This document shows, piece after piece, positions 33,051 to 43,842 of a DNA stretch of 64,000 bases (positions are counted from its first letter, which is position 1; each line of letters starts with the position of its first letter). This DNA comes from Ceratopteris richardii (taxonomy: Eukaryota; Streptophyta; Polypodiopsida; Polypodiales; Pteridaceae). The stretch is from positions 89,588,199 to 89,652,198 of the forward strand of contig CM035417.1 of NCBI GenBank assembly GCA_020310875.1, written 5' to 3'. The notes beneath the pieces were generated by a model. The model was given only the letters and a program-made list of their open reading frames with translations, was not told the origin of the DNA and did not search any database. The position numbers were made by a program, and so were the translations under genes.

Positions 33051-35222
33051 GTGGGGATTGGAGATGTGGTTCTGCAATTCATTGATGGTTCAAAATTTAC
33101 TATGCATAATGTACGCCATGTACCTCAGTTATCACATAGTTTGATGTCAGTTGGACAACTTGATGACCTTGGTTACAAGGTGGTCTTCTATGCTCAGTCC
33201 TTTCGCATATCAAAGGGCATGGTTATTGCAAAAGGAAGCAAAGTTGGCTCACTTTATCCTTTATTTGTATCACAGAAAGAACACTTGTTAGCTGTTACTG
33301 AACAGCCTATGGCTTGTATTTGGCATGGTCGTTTGGGCCATATATCCCATAGAATGGAAAATATTTCTCGTTCTAGCTACTTACCTGTGTTATCTTTCTC
33401 TGATTTTTCATTTTGTGAGCATTGTCAATATGGAAAGCAAACCAGAAATGTGCATAGAACACACATTGAATCTTCAATTCAACCTTTAGATCTCGTTCAT
33501 ACAGATGTGTGTGGTCCTATGCCCACTAGGTCCTTAGGTGGTTCTCTTTACTTGGTCACTTTCATAGATGATGCTGCTAGAAAAGTTTGGGTATATCCTA
33601 TCAAATCGAAGAATGAGGTATTTCCTACTTTCAAAAAATGGCTTGCTTCAGTTTATACTGAAAAAGGAACTAAGTTTAAGGCTTTACGTTCAGATAACAG
33701 GGGTGAGTATACCTCACATGAATTCAGCCTTTTCTGTCAGTCTAGAGGGATTCGTAGAGAGTTTACAGCTCCTTATACCCCAGTACATAATGGTGTAGCT
33801 GAGAGGATGAATAGAACTGTTCAAGATAGAGTAGTCTCTATGTTGCATCATGCAAACCTCTCACAAGGCTTTTGGGCAGAAGCAGTATTGACTGCAGTTC
33901 ATGTGATTAACCTTTCACCTAGTACTGCCAAAGGTCTCAAAGTGGCACAAGAGTTGTGGACAAGGAAGCCACCATATTATGATCATCTTCGAGTTTTTGG
34001 GTGTGAAGCATATGTTCATATACCCAAGAATCTTAGACAAAAGTTGGACCATAAGTCAAAGAAATGCATTTTTCTTGGATATGGTCGAGAAGGACAATTT
34101 GGATATCGCTTATGGGATCCTAAAACATGGACAGTGATCAGAACAAGTGATGTTATTTTCAATGATTCTAAGATGCATAAACAGCCCACTAAGGAGGTTG
34201 AAGTGAGAAGAGTGGTGTTTGAGGATACTAGTCCTCCGGTTAGCATGCATAAAAATGTTGCACATAGGGATGTTCAAGAGAATGTCCATTCAGATCAGTC
34301 TGCACATGTTTTTGTTCAGCAACAATTGAGATGTTCTGCACGTGTCTCACAACCACCTGATAGATATCTTCCAGGTTTAGATTTTGTTATGCTAACAGAT
34401 TCCTGTGAACCTTCTTGCTACAAAGAGGCTATGCAGACAGAGGATCACATCAAGTGGGAACGTGCCATGAAGAGTGAGTTGGATTCTATTCACAAGAATG
34501 GTACTTGGGATTTAGTACCTTTGCCAAATGGCAGGAAAGCTTTGCCATGTAAATGGGTATATAAGCTGAAATTCACATCAGATAGTGCTTCTCCAAAGTA
34601 TAAAGCATGACTTGTTGCAAAGGGTTTTAAGCAACAACATGGTGTTGATTTCAAGAAAATCTTCTCTCCAGTGGTTAAGATGACTACCATGTGCATGTTG
34701 CTTGGATTCGTTGCAATGGAGGACTTAGAGCTAGTCCAAATGGATGTGAAAACTGCTTTCTTGCATGGAGATCTTACAGATGAGATCTATATGGAACAAC
34801 CAGAGGGTTATGTAGTTCCTGGCAAGGAAAGTCTAGTTTGTAAGCTCAAGAAGAGCTTGTATGGACTTAAACAGTCCCCTAGACAATGGTACCAAAAGTT
34901 TGATGCTTTTATGAAGTCTCAAGGCTATTCTCGAAACAATGAGGATCATTGTCTCTACACAAAGAGATGCTTAGATGGCAGCTTGATATGTTTGATATTT
35001 TATGTCAATGATATGTTGATTGCTGGGAAGTCCTCTTATGACTTGTCAATTCTCAAAAAGAAGTTGAATCAGACATTTGATATGAAGGATTTGGGGATGC
35101 CAAACATAATCTTGGCATGTGCATTACTCCTGATAGGAGTAAAAGATGCATATACTTGTCTCAAAGTGAGTACATATCCAAAGTACTTCACAGGTTCAAT
35201 ATGCAGGCTGGAAAGGCATTGA
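33051..35222 (+). pseudogene. Copia-3 integrase and reverse transcriptase
   Basis: 33051-34610 is open for 519 codons and 34611-35222 continues in the same frame after a single TGA (34608-34610). Order: GAG-pre-integrase zinc-binding (W-H-G-R-L-G-H; C-E-H-C-Q-Y-G-K), integrase catalytic Asp in H-T-D-V-C-G-P, second Asp in L-R-S-D-N-R-G-E-Y and Glu in A-E-R-M-N-R-T, then RT from about 34400 (K-W-V-Y-K-L-K; Q-M-D-V-K-T-A-F-L-H-G-D-L; L-Y-G-L-K-Q-S-P-R-Q-W). The catalytic Y-V-D-D is Y-V-N-D (about 35002-35013). A frameshift near 35100 separates RNase H. Confidence 0.93.
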
Positions 35223-35959
35223 GTACACCTTTACCCACATATGTGAAATTGAGCAAGGATGATTTCCCTAAATCAGATGAGGAAAAGGAATTTATGACCA
35301 AAATTCCCTATCATTTTGCTGTTGGTAGTCTCATGTACGCTATGGTAGCTACGAGACCAGACATTGCATTTGTAGTGGGAGTTGTGAGCAGATATATGTC
35401 TAATCCTGGCAAGAAACATTGGGAAGCAGTCAAGATGATTTTGAGATATCTGAGTGGCTCTAAGGACAAGCGTCTATGCTTAGGTAGAGGGAAGGCATCC
35501 ATTATTGGTTACATAGATTCTGACTATGCTGGTTGTGTAGACAATCGTAAGTCTACATCAGGGTACATTTTTCATTTTGTTGGAGGTGCTATCTCTTGGA
35601 GATCTCGTCTTCAAGAATGTACAGCTGTTTCCACCATAGAAGCAGAGTATGTTGCAGCAAGTGAGGCATGTAAGGAAGCATTGTGGCTTTCTCGTCTTGC
35701 TTGTGATATGGGTTTACCTCAGCATGTACCTCGCTTGCTCAGTGATAGTCAGAGTGCCATTGCTCTAGCTAAGAATCCGGTCTATCATGCAAAGACCAAG
35801 CACATTGAGGTGAGGTATCACTTCATTAGAGATTGCTTAGCCACTGAGCACATTATTCTTGAGAAGGTTCACACTCGAGATAATGTTGCAGATGCTTTGA
35901 CTAAAGCTTTACCACAGGATAGCTTTCGACACTATTGTCACTTGATGGGGATTACTTGA
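35117..35959 (+). pseudogene. Copia-3 RT C-terminus and RNase H
   Basis: 280 codons open, overlapping the end of the RT frame by a one-frame shift. It contains the RT thumb (S-E-Y-I-S-K-V-L-H-R-F-N-M; T-R-P-D-I-A-F), then RNase H with G-Y-I-D-S-D-Y-A-G, E-A-E-Y-V-A-A-S-E-A, S-D-S-Q-S-A-I and the terminal H-A-K-T-K-H-I-E-V-R-Y-H...V-A-D-A-L-T-K. The conserved acidic residues are present, so this domain is intact by eye apart from the frameshift. Confidence 0.92.
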
Positions 35960-36025
35960 TTCTTGATCTTACACAGTCACTTGTATACTGTGTAACATGC
36001 CCATCAGGTGGGAGGTATAGTTTGC

Positions 36026-36125
36026 ATACTTACACTCAGGTATTCTTTATCATTCTTTAGTTTTCTCCCATAGTTATACTTACACTCAGGTATTCTTTAT
36101 CATTCTTTAGTTTTCTCCCATAGTT
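36026..36125 (+). repeat. Perfect 50-bp tandem duplication
   Basis: 36026-36075 and 36076-36125 are identical (unit begins ATACTTACACTCAGG and ends TCTCCCATAGTT). It lies between the end of pol and the polypurine tract/3' LTR of Copia-3. Confidence 0.95.
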
Positions 36126-36156
36126 ACTTTGGCCATGTTGGCCTTTAGTGCGAGAT

Positions 36157-36420
36157 TGTTGCCCTTAGTGTCCATGTGAAGGGCCAAATGGCCACTGGAC
36201 ACTTCTTTGTATATGTTCTTTAATAAAACATATAGTGGCCTGGTCAGTCACAGACTGTAAGTTCAACCGCTTTTGTAAGACCTAAGAAGTCTATCTTCGT
36301 GCTCCCTGTGTAGTGTGTTTTTCTGCGTATTTTGTAGCCTCTGTGTGGAGTAATGTGTGCAGCCTTAGGATCTTGGTTTTCTACTCCGAGCATATCATCA
36401 TGAAGCTCTCCAGAAGGAGA
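36157..36420 (+). repeat. 3' LTR of Copia-3 (alignable part)
   Basis: Starts TGTTGCCC after a weak polypurine tract and matches 30542-30805. Truncated or diverged after 36420. Confidence 0.85.
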
Positions 36421-36515
36421 GCGCACTGTGGTGCATCGCCATCGAAATACTTCAAGGCATTTATCTTATGCTTGAAGCAAAAATAGAAGCTAGGACTCTG
36501 CCCATCCAAAGAACC

Positions 36516-37569
36516 ATACTTTTTTGGTGCAAGAAGCAAGCTAAGATCTTAGCTTATGATCTTGGACTCCTCTCATCTTTAGTTACACATAAATGTAATT
36601 TGTATGAACTTATGTTTGTAAAGTTCAAAGTTCCAAACCTTTTACTTATCTTAGTCAAATGGAAAAGCAAAAAGTAGGAGGAATCTCGTGAATGAAGCGA
36701 TCCAAAAGCCACAACTTTAGTTGGATTTCAAATTCATATTGATCCTAAGATGTAGCATCACTTTTAGGTGGATGATTCAACCTCATTCAAATTCAAAAAA
36801 CATGGACACAAGAACTATCTTCTAGTCACCGGGTGTGAGAGTCTTCCTATGACTTTTGAGTAGAACTTATGAGCCTACATTGTACTCACTTGAAGTGAGA
36901 GACATCCACCACAAATCGTTTGTACCATATGTGCAATATCAATACACATTATGATTCATCTACATTGACATCTCATTCTCTGTGTGTTGCTAGAGTACCT
37001 TGACTTACATAGCCATCTTGTCTCATTCATTTCTCAGTGTATGGATATTCAATATCCAAAATCTATCACTTGGATCACTTAGTTAAGGTTGTTGTGAGCT
37101 TACATATAAATTTTCATCAACTTTGGATTTTTTAATTTCAAGATATGAAAGTTTGAGTGTGAATGTGTCTGCACATTTCCTTCTTCCTAAAAAGTCAAGG
37201 TAATCCCCTAGAATTCTTAAACTTATTGCTCTGTATATTGAGGCTGAATTCACGAAATAACTTGTCTTAATTAGCTTGGAAATCTAATTGAATGTATACA
37301 AAAGCTCTTTGGTCAATTTGTACTATGATGTGAGGTTTGAGCATTTTTCTGAGAGCTTCTCTTCCCAAAATAGAAGGCTTTTCTTAGTCTTGTGATGTGC
37401 AAACTTATCTATTTTGTCAAAACTTTCCGGGGAGTGATGTTCCAAACGGCTTAGTGGTTCTTGGGTAGCTAAGGAAGTCTAATAAGCATCCCAAAAGTCA
37501 TCTTGGCTTGAGTTGAGCAGGTTTTTTCCAACATTGACTCCTCTCTATCAATCTCCCATCACCTCTTCA
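36516..37569 (+). repeat. Candidate 5' LTR of Copia element D
   Basis: The segment ends just before a primer-binding-like TGATATCAGAGC (about 37573-37584) and directly precedes gag, so it should include the 5' LTR. Its start around 36519 (TGGTGCAAGAAGCAAGC) resembles 7668-7850. No matching 3' LTR was found downstream of element D, so both boundaries are uncertain. No gene. Confidence 0.45.
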
Positions 37570-37610
37570 TAGTGATATCAGAGCAAAGCTAAAGACTAAG
37601 CATCAGAGGT

Positions 37611-38600
37611 GATGGATTCCCCTCATCCATTGACACATTGGATCGAGGTAATAACTCAGCACGGTCACTCAGAATGGAGGCTTATCTACAAGGAAGGAAC
37701 CTATATGGTTACATATTTGGAGATGAGATGATGTCGATACTAAGAAGCAAGGGACAACCAACACAAGAGGAGCAGGAAAGGTTAAATGCATGGTGCTTAA
37801 AGGATGCTTTGGCAAGGTTGTATACTCTCAAATCTATCTCTGACTTTTACTCCCTCACATAAGGAATTGTAAGACATTCAAGAGACTTTGAATGCTCTGG
37901 AAGCATTCTTCTCATCAAGCACCAAGTCCAAGAAGAATCAACTATGTATGGAATTCACAACACTCAAGAAGATGCCCAAACATATTTGTTGATGATTTCT
38001 AACCAAGATGAAGGACATTGAAAATCAAATTGGAAGCATTGGAGAGTTCACTGATGAAGAGCAAATAGTGAGGCAAATCATCAATGGTATCCAAAATGAT
38101 GACAAATGAGAAGCCTTCACCATCATTATGGACCTTTGAGATGGACTTGCAAATGCCTAATTTCAACAAATTCATGGGGAATTGTTCACACACGAAGCAA
38201 AGCTCATGAAGAATGGTGAAAAAAAATGTAATCAATCCTCTACTCTCTATACAGATAAGAATAAAAGCAAGGATAACAAAGGTAAAGGTGAGAAATTTGA
38301 TGGTGAAGGAATCACCTCTAAAGCCAACTTTTTAGGGAGAGGAAGAGGCAGAGGAGGTAGACAAGGTAGGCGAGCGCTCAAAGCTCATCACCCTATGGTA
38401 TATGTGGTCTAAAGAATCACATTACAAAGAATTGTTCTAGCAACCCAAGGAATCAAAGAGGAAGAAGATACAATAGAGGAGGATATGGAAGTTAAAGGGG
38501 AAGATTGAGCAGTTTCTATGGATATGGCAACTACCATGGTGGCTAAAAAGAAGGGAGAGACTACAAAAATTATACATATGATCAAGCTCAAGAAGATTCA
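37611..38600 (+). pseudogene. gag of Copia element D
   Basis: 37638-37862 is open and carries the N-terminal gag block (M-E-A-Y-L-Q-G-R-N; L-K-S-I-S-D-F-Y-S-L). A stop and frameshifts follow, but further capsid text is visible to about 38110, then a Lys/Gly/Arg-rich nucleocapsid (38182-38412: F-L-G-R-G-R-G-R-G-G-R-Q-G). The zinc knuckle (about 38398-38440) reads YGICGLKNHITKNC, with Tyr in place of the first Cys. A truncated antisense copy of the N-terminal part lies at 2866-3065. Confidence 0.78.
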
Positions 38601-39037
38601 CTTGCTTTCATGAATATGACTATGAATGATGGTAATTTTGATGAGCTTGTGTTTTATATAGACTCAGGATGCTCAAATCATGTGGCAAGAAATGTAGCTC
38701 TACTCTGAGAATTGGAAGACCCAAAGAATAGACATGATTTCCAAACAAGAAATGACACAAGACATCCTGTTGAGACGATGGGTAATGTGTAGACTTCAAC
38801 TGGTAACATGAACTTACTAAGCAAATTAATGTTTGTGCCTACTATTACCAAGAATCCTATTAGTGTAGGTTAGATAGTTGAGAAGGGATTGGAGGTGAGA
38901 TTTACCAAGCATGGAGCATTTGTTGAAGACCCACACCATGGATTCAAGAAGATACCAAAAGGAGAAAAGATAGGTAGATTGTTCACCTTTGAACTCTTAG
39001 ACACCAAGAATATTACATTGTTCAATTATGGTGTAAT
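38600..39037 (+). pseudogene. Copia D protease and pre-integrase region
   Basis: The aspartic protease active site is kept: F-Y-I-D-S-G-C-S-N-H (about 38650-38680). Stops follow at about 38707 and 38792. The text continues to '...TFELLDTKNITLFNYG' and is broken at about 39037 by an insertion; it resumes near 39505. Confidence 0.75.
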
Positions 39038-39505
39038 AAAGTAAGTCTATGATCCAAGGGTCTGGCCGGTTCAGACAGATCTGAAATCGGACACCGTTTG
39101 GTCATCCGTGTGTATGACCAAAGATCTCGAGTTTAGACTTACTAGGAGGTCTTGTGCTCTTGTGAAAAAGTGATCCACTTAGCTTAGTGGTTAAGTCTCA
39201 AGGATGTGAAGGAGGAGGTCTTGGGTTCAACCCCCATGGGGAGCATGGGGAGAGTGTTTTGCCCAAAGAGCTCTAGAGCCTTCTAGAAGCATCCGCTTGA
39301 GTTAACTCGAGTTAACTGGGACACTTGGCGCACATGTAGTTACATGGCTGACACTTGGATGGTTAGTATCCACCTGCCCAAGAAGGCAGTCCCCTGGAGA
39401 GAGCTATATATAGAGGCATTTGGTTGGGAGGAGAGTCATCTCTCAAGCATGTGGTGGTCGTAATCCTTGTTCTCTTGCATATGGCACCCAAGCTCCATCA
39501 GAGTT
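39038..39505 (+). mobile_element. Unclassified insertion with tRNA-like promoter boxes inside Copia D
   Basis: Interrupts the pol text between '...LFNYG' and the following W-C-K-R-L-A-H-I. A tRNA-like A-box TTAGCTTAGTGG (39179-39190) and B-box GGTTCAACCCC (39224-39234) are spaced as in tRNA-derived SINEs. It also has an 18-bp perfect palindrome (39300-39317), a TATA-like TATATATA (about 39404-39413) and an inner hairpin near 39098-39120. No clear target-site duplication or poly(A) end was found. Either a tRNA-derived SINE fused to other sequence or a small LTR relic. Confidence 0.5.
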
Positions 39506-40505
39506 AGAGATTTGGTGCAAGAGGTTAGCTCATATTAGAGAAGGAACCCTCAAACAAATCAATAGAGATTAGAGTGTACTTGGGCTATCAAATATATCAA
39601 AACAGCACATGATATATAAATGTAGTGCTTGTCAATTTGGTAAGTCACATAGGAAACCCTTCACCAAAAAGGGCTACATACATGGAGACCTATTGGAGTT
39701 GGTCCACATAGATGTTTAGGGACCAAGCAAGGAATCTTCAATCTCGCAATCAAGATACTATGTGCCATTCATAGATGATTGTAGCAGATGGACTATGTTG
39801 TATTTCATGAAGCATAATGATGAAGTATTCTCATGTTTTAAAAATTACTTAGCGGAGAACCAAATAGGTAAAACCCTAAAAAGGCCAAGGCCATATGGAG
39901 GGGAAAAATATTTCTCCCATGACTTTGATTACTATTTCCAAGAGAGAGGAATCAAGAGGGAAATTACCACGAGATATACTCTTGAACAAAATGGAGTGGT
40001 AGAGAGAAGAAATAGGACAATTGTGGAGGCTCCAAAGTCCATGTCCCATGAGGATAAACTCCCCAATTACTTGTGGGAAGAGGCAATATCAACAACCACT
40101 TATTTGGTGAATAGGCTTCCATCAAAGGCTCTAGATGGCATGATCCCATTTGAGGCATGGAATGGAAGAAGACCTAGCTTGGATTATTGCAAGATCTTTA
40201 GGTGCATTTCATATGCACACGTACCTTCACTAATTAGAGGAAAATTGGACCCTAAGGTAGAGAAATGTACATTCATGGGCTATGAACTTAATTAGAAAGG
40301 TTAAATGTTGTACAATCCAAGGAACAAAGGCTTCATTTTAAGAAAAGAAGTTGTGTTTGATGAGAAAAAATCATGGACTGAAGACGATTGTAGGAGAATC
40401 AAGCTACCTTATGATCAAAAGGAGGACTTTCCAACTCTGTTAAAAAGGAATGAGCACACACTTGAAGATGATCAGAAAACTCCAAGGAACGAGATCAACT
40501 CTTGA
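39506..40505 (+). pseudogene. Copia D integrase
   Basis: Zinc-binding end (C-S-A-C-Q-F-G-K-S-H-R-K-P-F, about 39630) and integrase core. The first catalytic region reads H-I-D-V-stop-G-P (TAG at about 39718 where Trp is usual). 39762-40295 is open: F-I-D-D-C-S-R, then a damaged second Asp block (R-P-Y-G-G-E-K), then Glu in V-E-R-R-N-R-T, and '...VNRLPSKALDGMIPFEAWNG'. A stop at 40294 precedes the linker (40305-40505). Confidence 0.85.
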
Positions 40506-40559
40506 AACTCTAAGGAAAAAGCCAAAGTGCAAGAGTTGAGGGATGTAGAAAAATCCTCT

Positions 40560-42180
40560 GAACAAACAATTAGAAGGTCAACTAGAGAGAAAAGGAATCT
40601 AAAAATGTATCGCTATGATACAACATTGGTTACTAAACATTATATATATCTACCATAGGATTCAAACTCTAAGGAGCCCTCACACTATGAGGAAGCAAAG
40701 AAGAATCCTGAATAGATGAATGCCATGGAGGAAGAGATTGAAGCTTTATAGGAAAATCACACTTAGGAATTGGTATCGAAGACTTCATCTATGAAGATCA
40801 TAGGTTCAAGATGGGTATATAAGGTAAACAAGAACCCTGATGGGACTATTATCAAGTACAAAAGGAAGACTTGTGGCCAAAGGGTATGCACAAACACAAG
40901 GGATGGATTATGAAGACACTTTCTCACTTATGGCAAAGAGTCCAACTATCAGAGTGCTTATGAGTGTTGTAACTTCCAAGAATCGGAAGATTTTCCAAAT
41001 GGATGTCAAAAATTTTTCTCTAAATGGATGGATATATGAAGAGGTATACATGGCTCAACCTCTTGGTTCTAAAGAATCATCATGCCTTGAGTATGTATGC
41101 TTATTAAAAAAGTCTCTATATGGTTTGAACCAAGCCAGAAGGGCTTGGAATCATAAGGCTTGTCAATTATTTACAGGATAAGAGGATTCATTGTGAGCAA
41201 ATCAAATCCTTCCCTCTTCATCAAGAAGAATCAATCTGAAGTCATATACCTTTGTGTATATGTTGACGATATCATAATTACAGGTAATGATGCTAAAGGT
41301 TAAGGAAGATCAAGCTTCAGATAAAAGAAGAATTAAAAATCAATGATTTATGTATGCTCACATACTTCTTAGGATCGGAACTAGTGCATACAAAAAAGGG
41401 TATGTATCTTACGTAGAGAAATTATATCAAATACAAGGTTACAAAGTTCAAAATGGAAAATTCAAAGGTTATAGGTACACCTATGGAGATGAACATGAAG
41501 TTAAGTGCTCATGAAGGTGAGCAAATTGAGGATATAACTAGCCTTTATAGTCTAGTTGGTAGTATAAACATGCGATCTTGACGAGGGTTGACATCTCCTT
41601 CGGTGTAAGTGTCCTAAGCTAGTTCATGCACACTCCTAGGAAACCTCACATGGAAGCAGCCAAAAGGATACTCAAATACGTGAAGGGAACCATAAATGAA
41701 GGTTATTATTACCCTTACACATCTGATATAGACATCAAGATTTTCTCTCATGCACATTGGGCATGCTCTAAAGATGATAGGAGATGTACATCTGGATACC
41801 TCACCTCTGAAAGAACAAAGCTATTTTCATTGTCCTCAAAGAAGAAATCCATTGCTTCTATCTTTTCAATTGAAGCTAAATATAGAGGAAGTTCGAATGC
41901 AACTCAAGAAGAATTGTGAATTGAGACCTTGTATTCTAATTTAGGTCTTCATTCATCTATTCCTCATATCTTTGTGGGTAATATCAGTGCATTGCATCTT
42001 GCTATTAACCCAGTCTATCATGCCAGGAATAGGCACATAGAAGCACATTATCACTATGTCAGAGAGAAGATTCCAAGCAAGGAGATTCAGTTGTCATATG
42101 TATCTACTCATCAACAATGTGAACTTATTTTTGTAAATTTCAAAGGTTTAAACCTTATAAGGAGTGCCTCTCCCCCACTT
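40560..42180 (+). pseudogene. Copia D reverse transcriptase and RNase H
   Basis: RT starts in broken frames at about 40680 and is clearest at 40840-41181 (G-R-L-V-A-K-G-Y-A-Q-T-Q-G; Q-M-D-V-K-N-F-S-L-N-G-W; L-Y-G-L-N-Q-A-R-R-A-W). After a frameshift the catalytic block Y-L-C-V-Y-V-D-D-I-I-I-T-G (about 41247-41285) is intact. RNase H (41626-42183) has lost acidic residues: S-H-A-H-W-A where D-A-D-W is usual and E-A-K-Y where E-A-E-Y is usual. It is closely related to the element at 54185-57582. Confidence 0.85.
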
Positions 42181-42753
42181 TGAACTTGTTTAGAAGCTTG
42201 ATGAGCCTCCTTTATGCTCTTGGAAAGCTCATTTCTAATCCATGTGAGTTACCCATTTCTTCTTCCACTCACTTTGAGTATCTCGCACTCTTTCATTTTG
42301 TGAGTACACTCTTCTTTTCATTTTACTTCCACTTGTGTATTCTCTACATGGTATTAGAGCTATAGGTGGATGTCTTGGTGGTTCCTTTGGTGGTGATTTT
42401 GGAGATTTTGGTGGTGGTGGTGGTGCTTGTTTGTGGTGTGGCGTTCTCCTCATTGAGAGAGGCCTCTTTAGCCATCACTTTTTGTGCTCTATGGGCCTCA
42501 TTTTTTCATTTTCCCACCTCCCAACCTTCTTCATCATCATTTTTACACCCTCTTACCCCCATTTTCCTTCCCTCCACCCTTGCTCTTGATGTTTTTCTTT
42601 ATCAGTTTCATGGCCTTATGGTGTCATTTATAGAATTTGTGATGCATCTCAATTTATGTAGTGCTTGTTAGCACTCTTTAGCTTTGTCTTTTTTGGTGCA
42701 ACCATTTGTAAATAGCATCATTAAAGTGTTTATAAACAGTTGAATGATGGTTT
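42181..42753 (+). repeat. Short LTR-like stretch and orphan primer-binding site
   Basis: 42181-42348 begins TG and ends CTCTACA, directly followed by a primer-binding-like TGGTATTAGAGC (42349-42360). This looks like the end of an LTR plus leader, but no partner LTR was found. 42366-42440 is G-rich with GGTGGT repeats (Gly-rich if translated); the rest is pyrimidine-rich and AT-rich. No gene. Confidence 0.4.
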
Positions 42754-43842
42754 TGTTGGAACATCAAGCTTACACTATGCTTGAAGTGGTTTTATCTACA
42801 TTGAAGGCTATCGTATTGAAAGAATATCCGTTGGAGAGTTCTTTTTCTTATGCTCATTTATTATATTTTTTTAAGAGAATTTTGATGGTTCATTTATCAT
42901 TGTAAAAGCCTTGAGCTTTTACACATGTAAAAGTAGAAAAAGAAAGCCCAAATCCCATGAATTTGTGGTGGTTGAGTTGTAATCAATCAAGCAATCAATC
43001 ACCTAAAAGTAGATCAAACTAGATCTTCACTTTTCCTAGATTGTAGGAAAGTGAATTGATTCCCTCCAACAACCATTCCAACCTTCATTTGAATTCAAAA
43101 TCCACTTGTAGAAATTGTGGAGCACTTCTAGAGTCTATATAAGGTCTTGAAATCACTTGTACAATACATGGAAGCAATATACATACACTTGTGACCATCA
43201 TTGTCTTGCTCCTTCAATTTTCTGCATCATCTTCTTCGCCAATAGTAATCTTGCAGAGGCTACTGCTCTCTCTACAGAGCTCCAAAATTGATGGTAGATG
43301 GCTCATTGGAAAGATATTAGTTTCTAATTTATGTTTCTAATTTTTTTCATAGCATTTGGTTCATTAAATTGAGAGAAATCGTAGTTTTTCTATCTGGGAG
43401 TCAATCTCTACATATTCTTGAAAAATAGGAGGTACCACCGTTGAGTGTCGGATTCATTCCCATAGCATATTTTGCTTATTCCTTATACTTTTGTGCATTC
43501 ATATACACTCAACCCTATGTGTATCACTCCCATAAAAGGATTTTTTCTAATTGTAATCACGCTGGTCGCTATGGGCATTTGAAGTTCATTGTCTCTTTCA
43601 TAGTTAATAAGTTTTTTGAGCTATTCGATGTGTGAACCTATCTATTTTGTGTCGACTCCTTCTCCTTGATGCTTCAAAGTACATAGTGCATTTATTTGCA
43701 CTTAGCGCATGCCTATAAAGTCTATTTGAGTCTCTATAAGCTCAAGAGTTGGTCTTGTGCTGGTTGGCTGGACCAAACTTCGTCGCTTCCAAATGGATTT
43801 TTCTACCTCCTACAAGCTTCTCCAAGTTCATTCAGGTTTGAT
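42754..43842 (+). repeat. LTR of the Copia E type (solo or truncated)
   Basis: Starts TGTTGGAACATCAAGCT, the same start as the LTR at 57583 that follows a good polypurine tract. 43404-43842 matches 57598-58036 over about 435 bp; the ~640 bp between is missing in the other copy. A TATA-like TCTATATAAGG is at 43134-43144. No element body is attached, so it may be a solo LTR. The short open frame at 43441 is within it. Confidence 0.55.

Larger units (their letters stand above)
30542..36420 (+). mobile_element. Ty1/Copia element Copia-3 with paired LTRs
   Basis: Most complete LTR element in the window: 5' LTR starting at 30542, gag, protease relic, integrase, RT, RNase H and a 3' LTR starting at 36157. 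The shared LTR part (about 264 bp) differs at roughly 24 positions, so it is old. No standard primer-binding site was found between 30800 and 31960. The domain wording (KQQHGVDF, D-L-E-L-V-Q-M-D-V-K-T-A-F-L-H-G-D-L) resembles the Tnt1/Tork type of Copia; that lineage call is inference. Confidence 0.9.

Noticed and set aside
39179-39250. A tRNA gene at the A/B-box motifs
   Set aside because: I could not fold a complete cloverleaf with an acceptor stem; the boxes alone fit a tRNA-derived repeat better.
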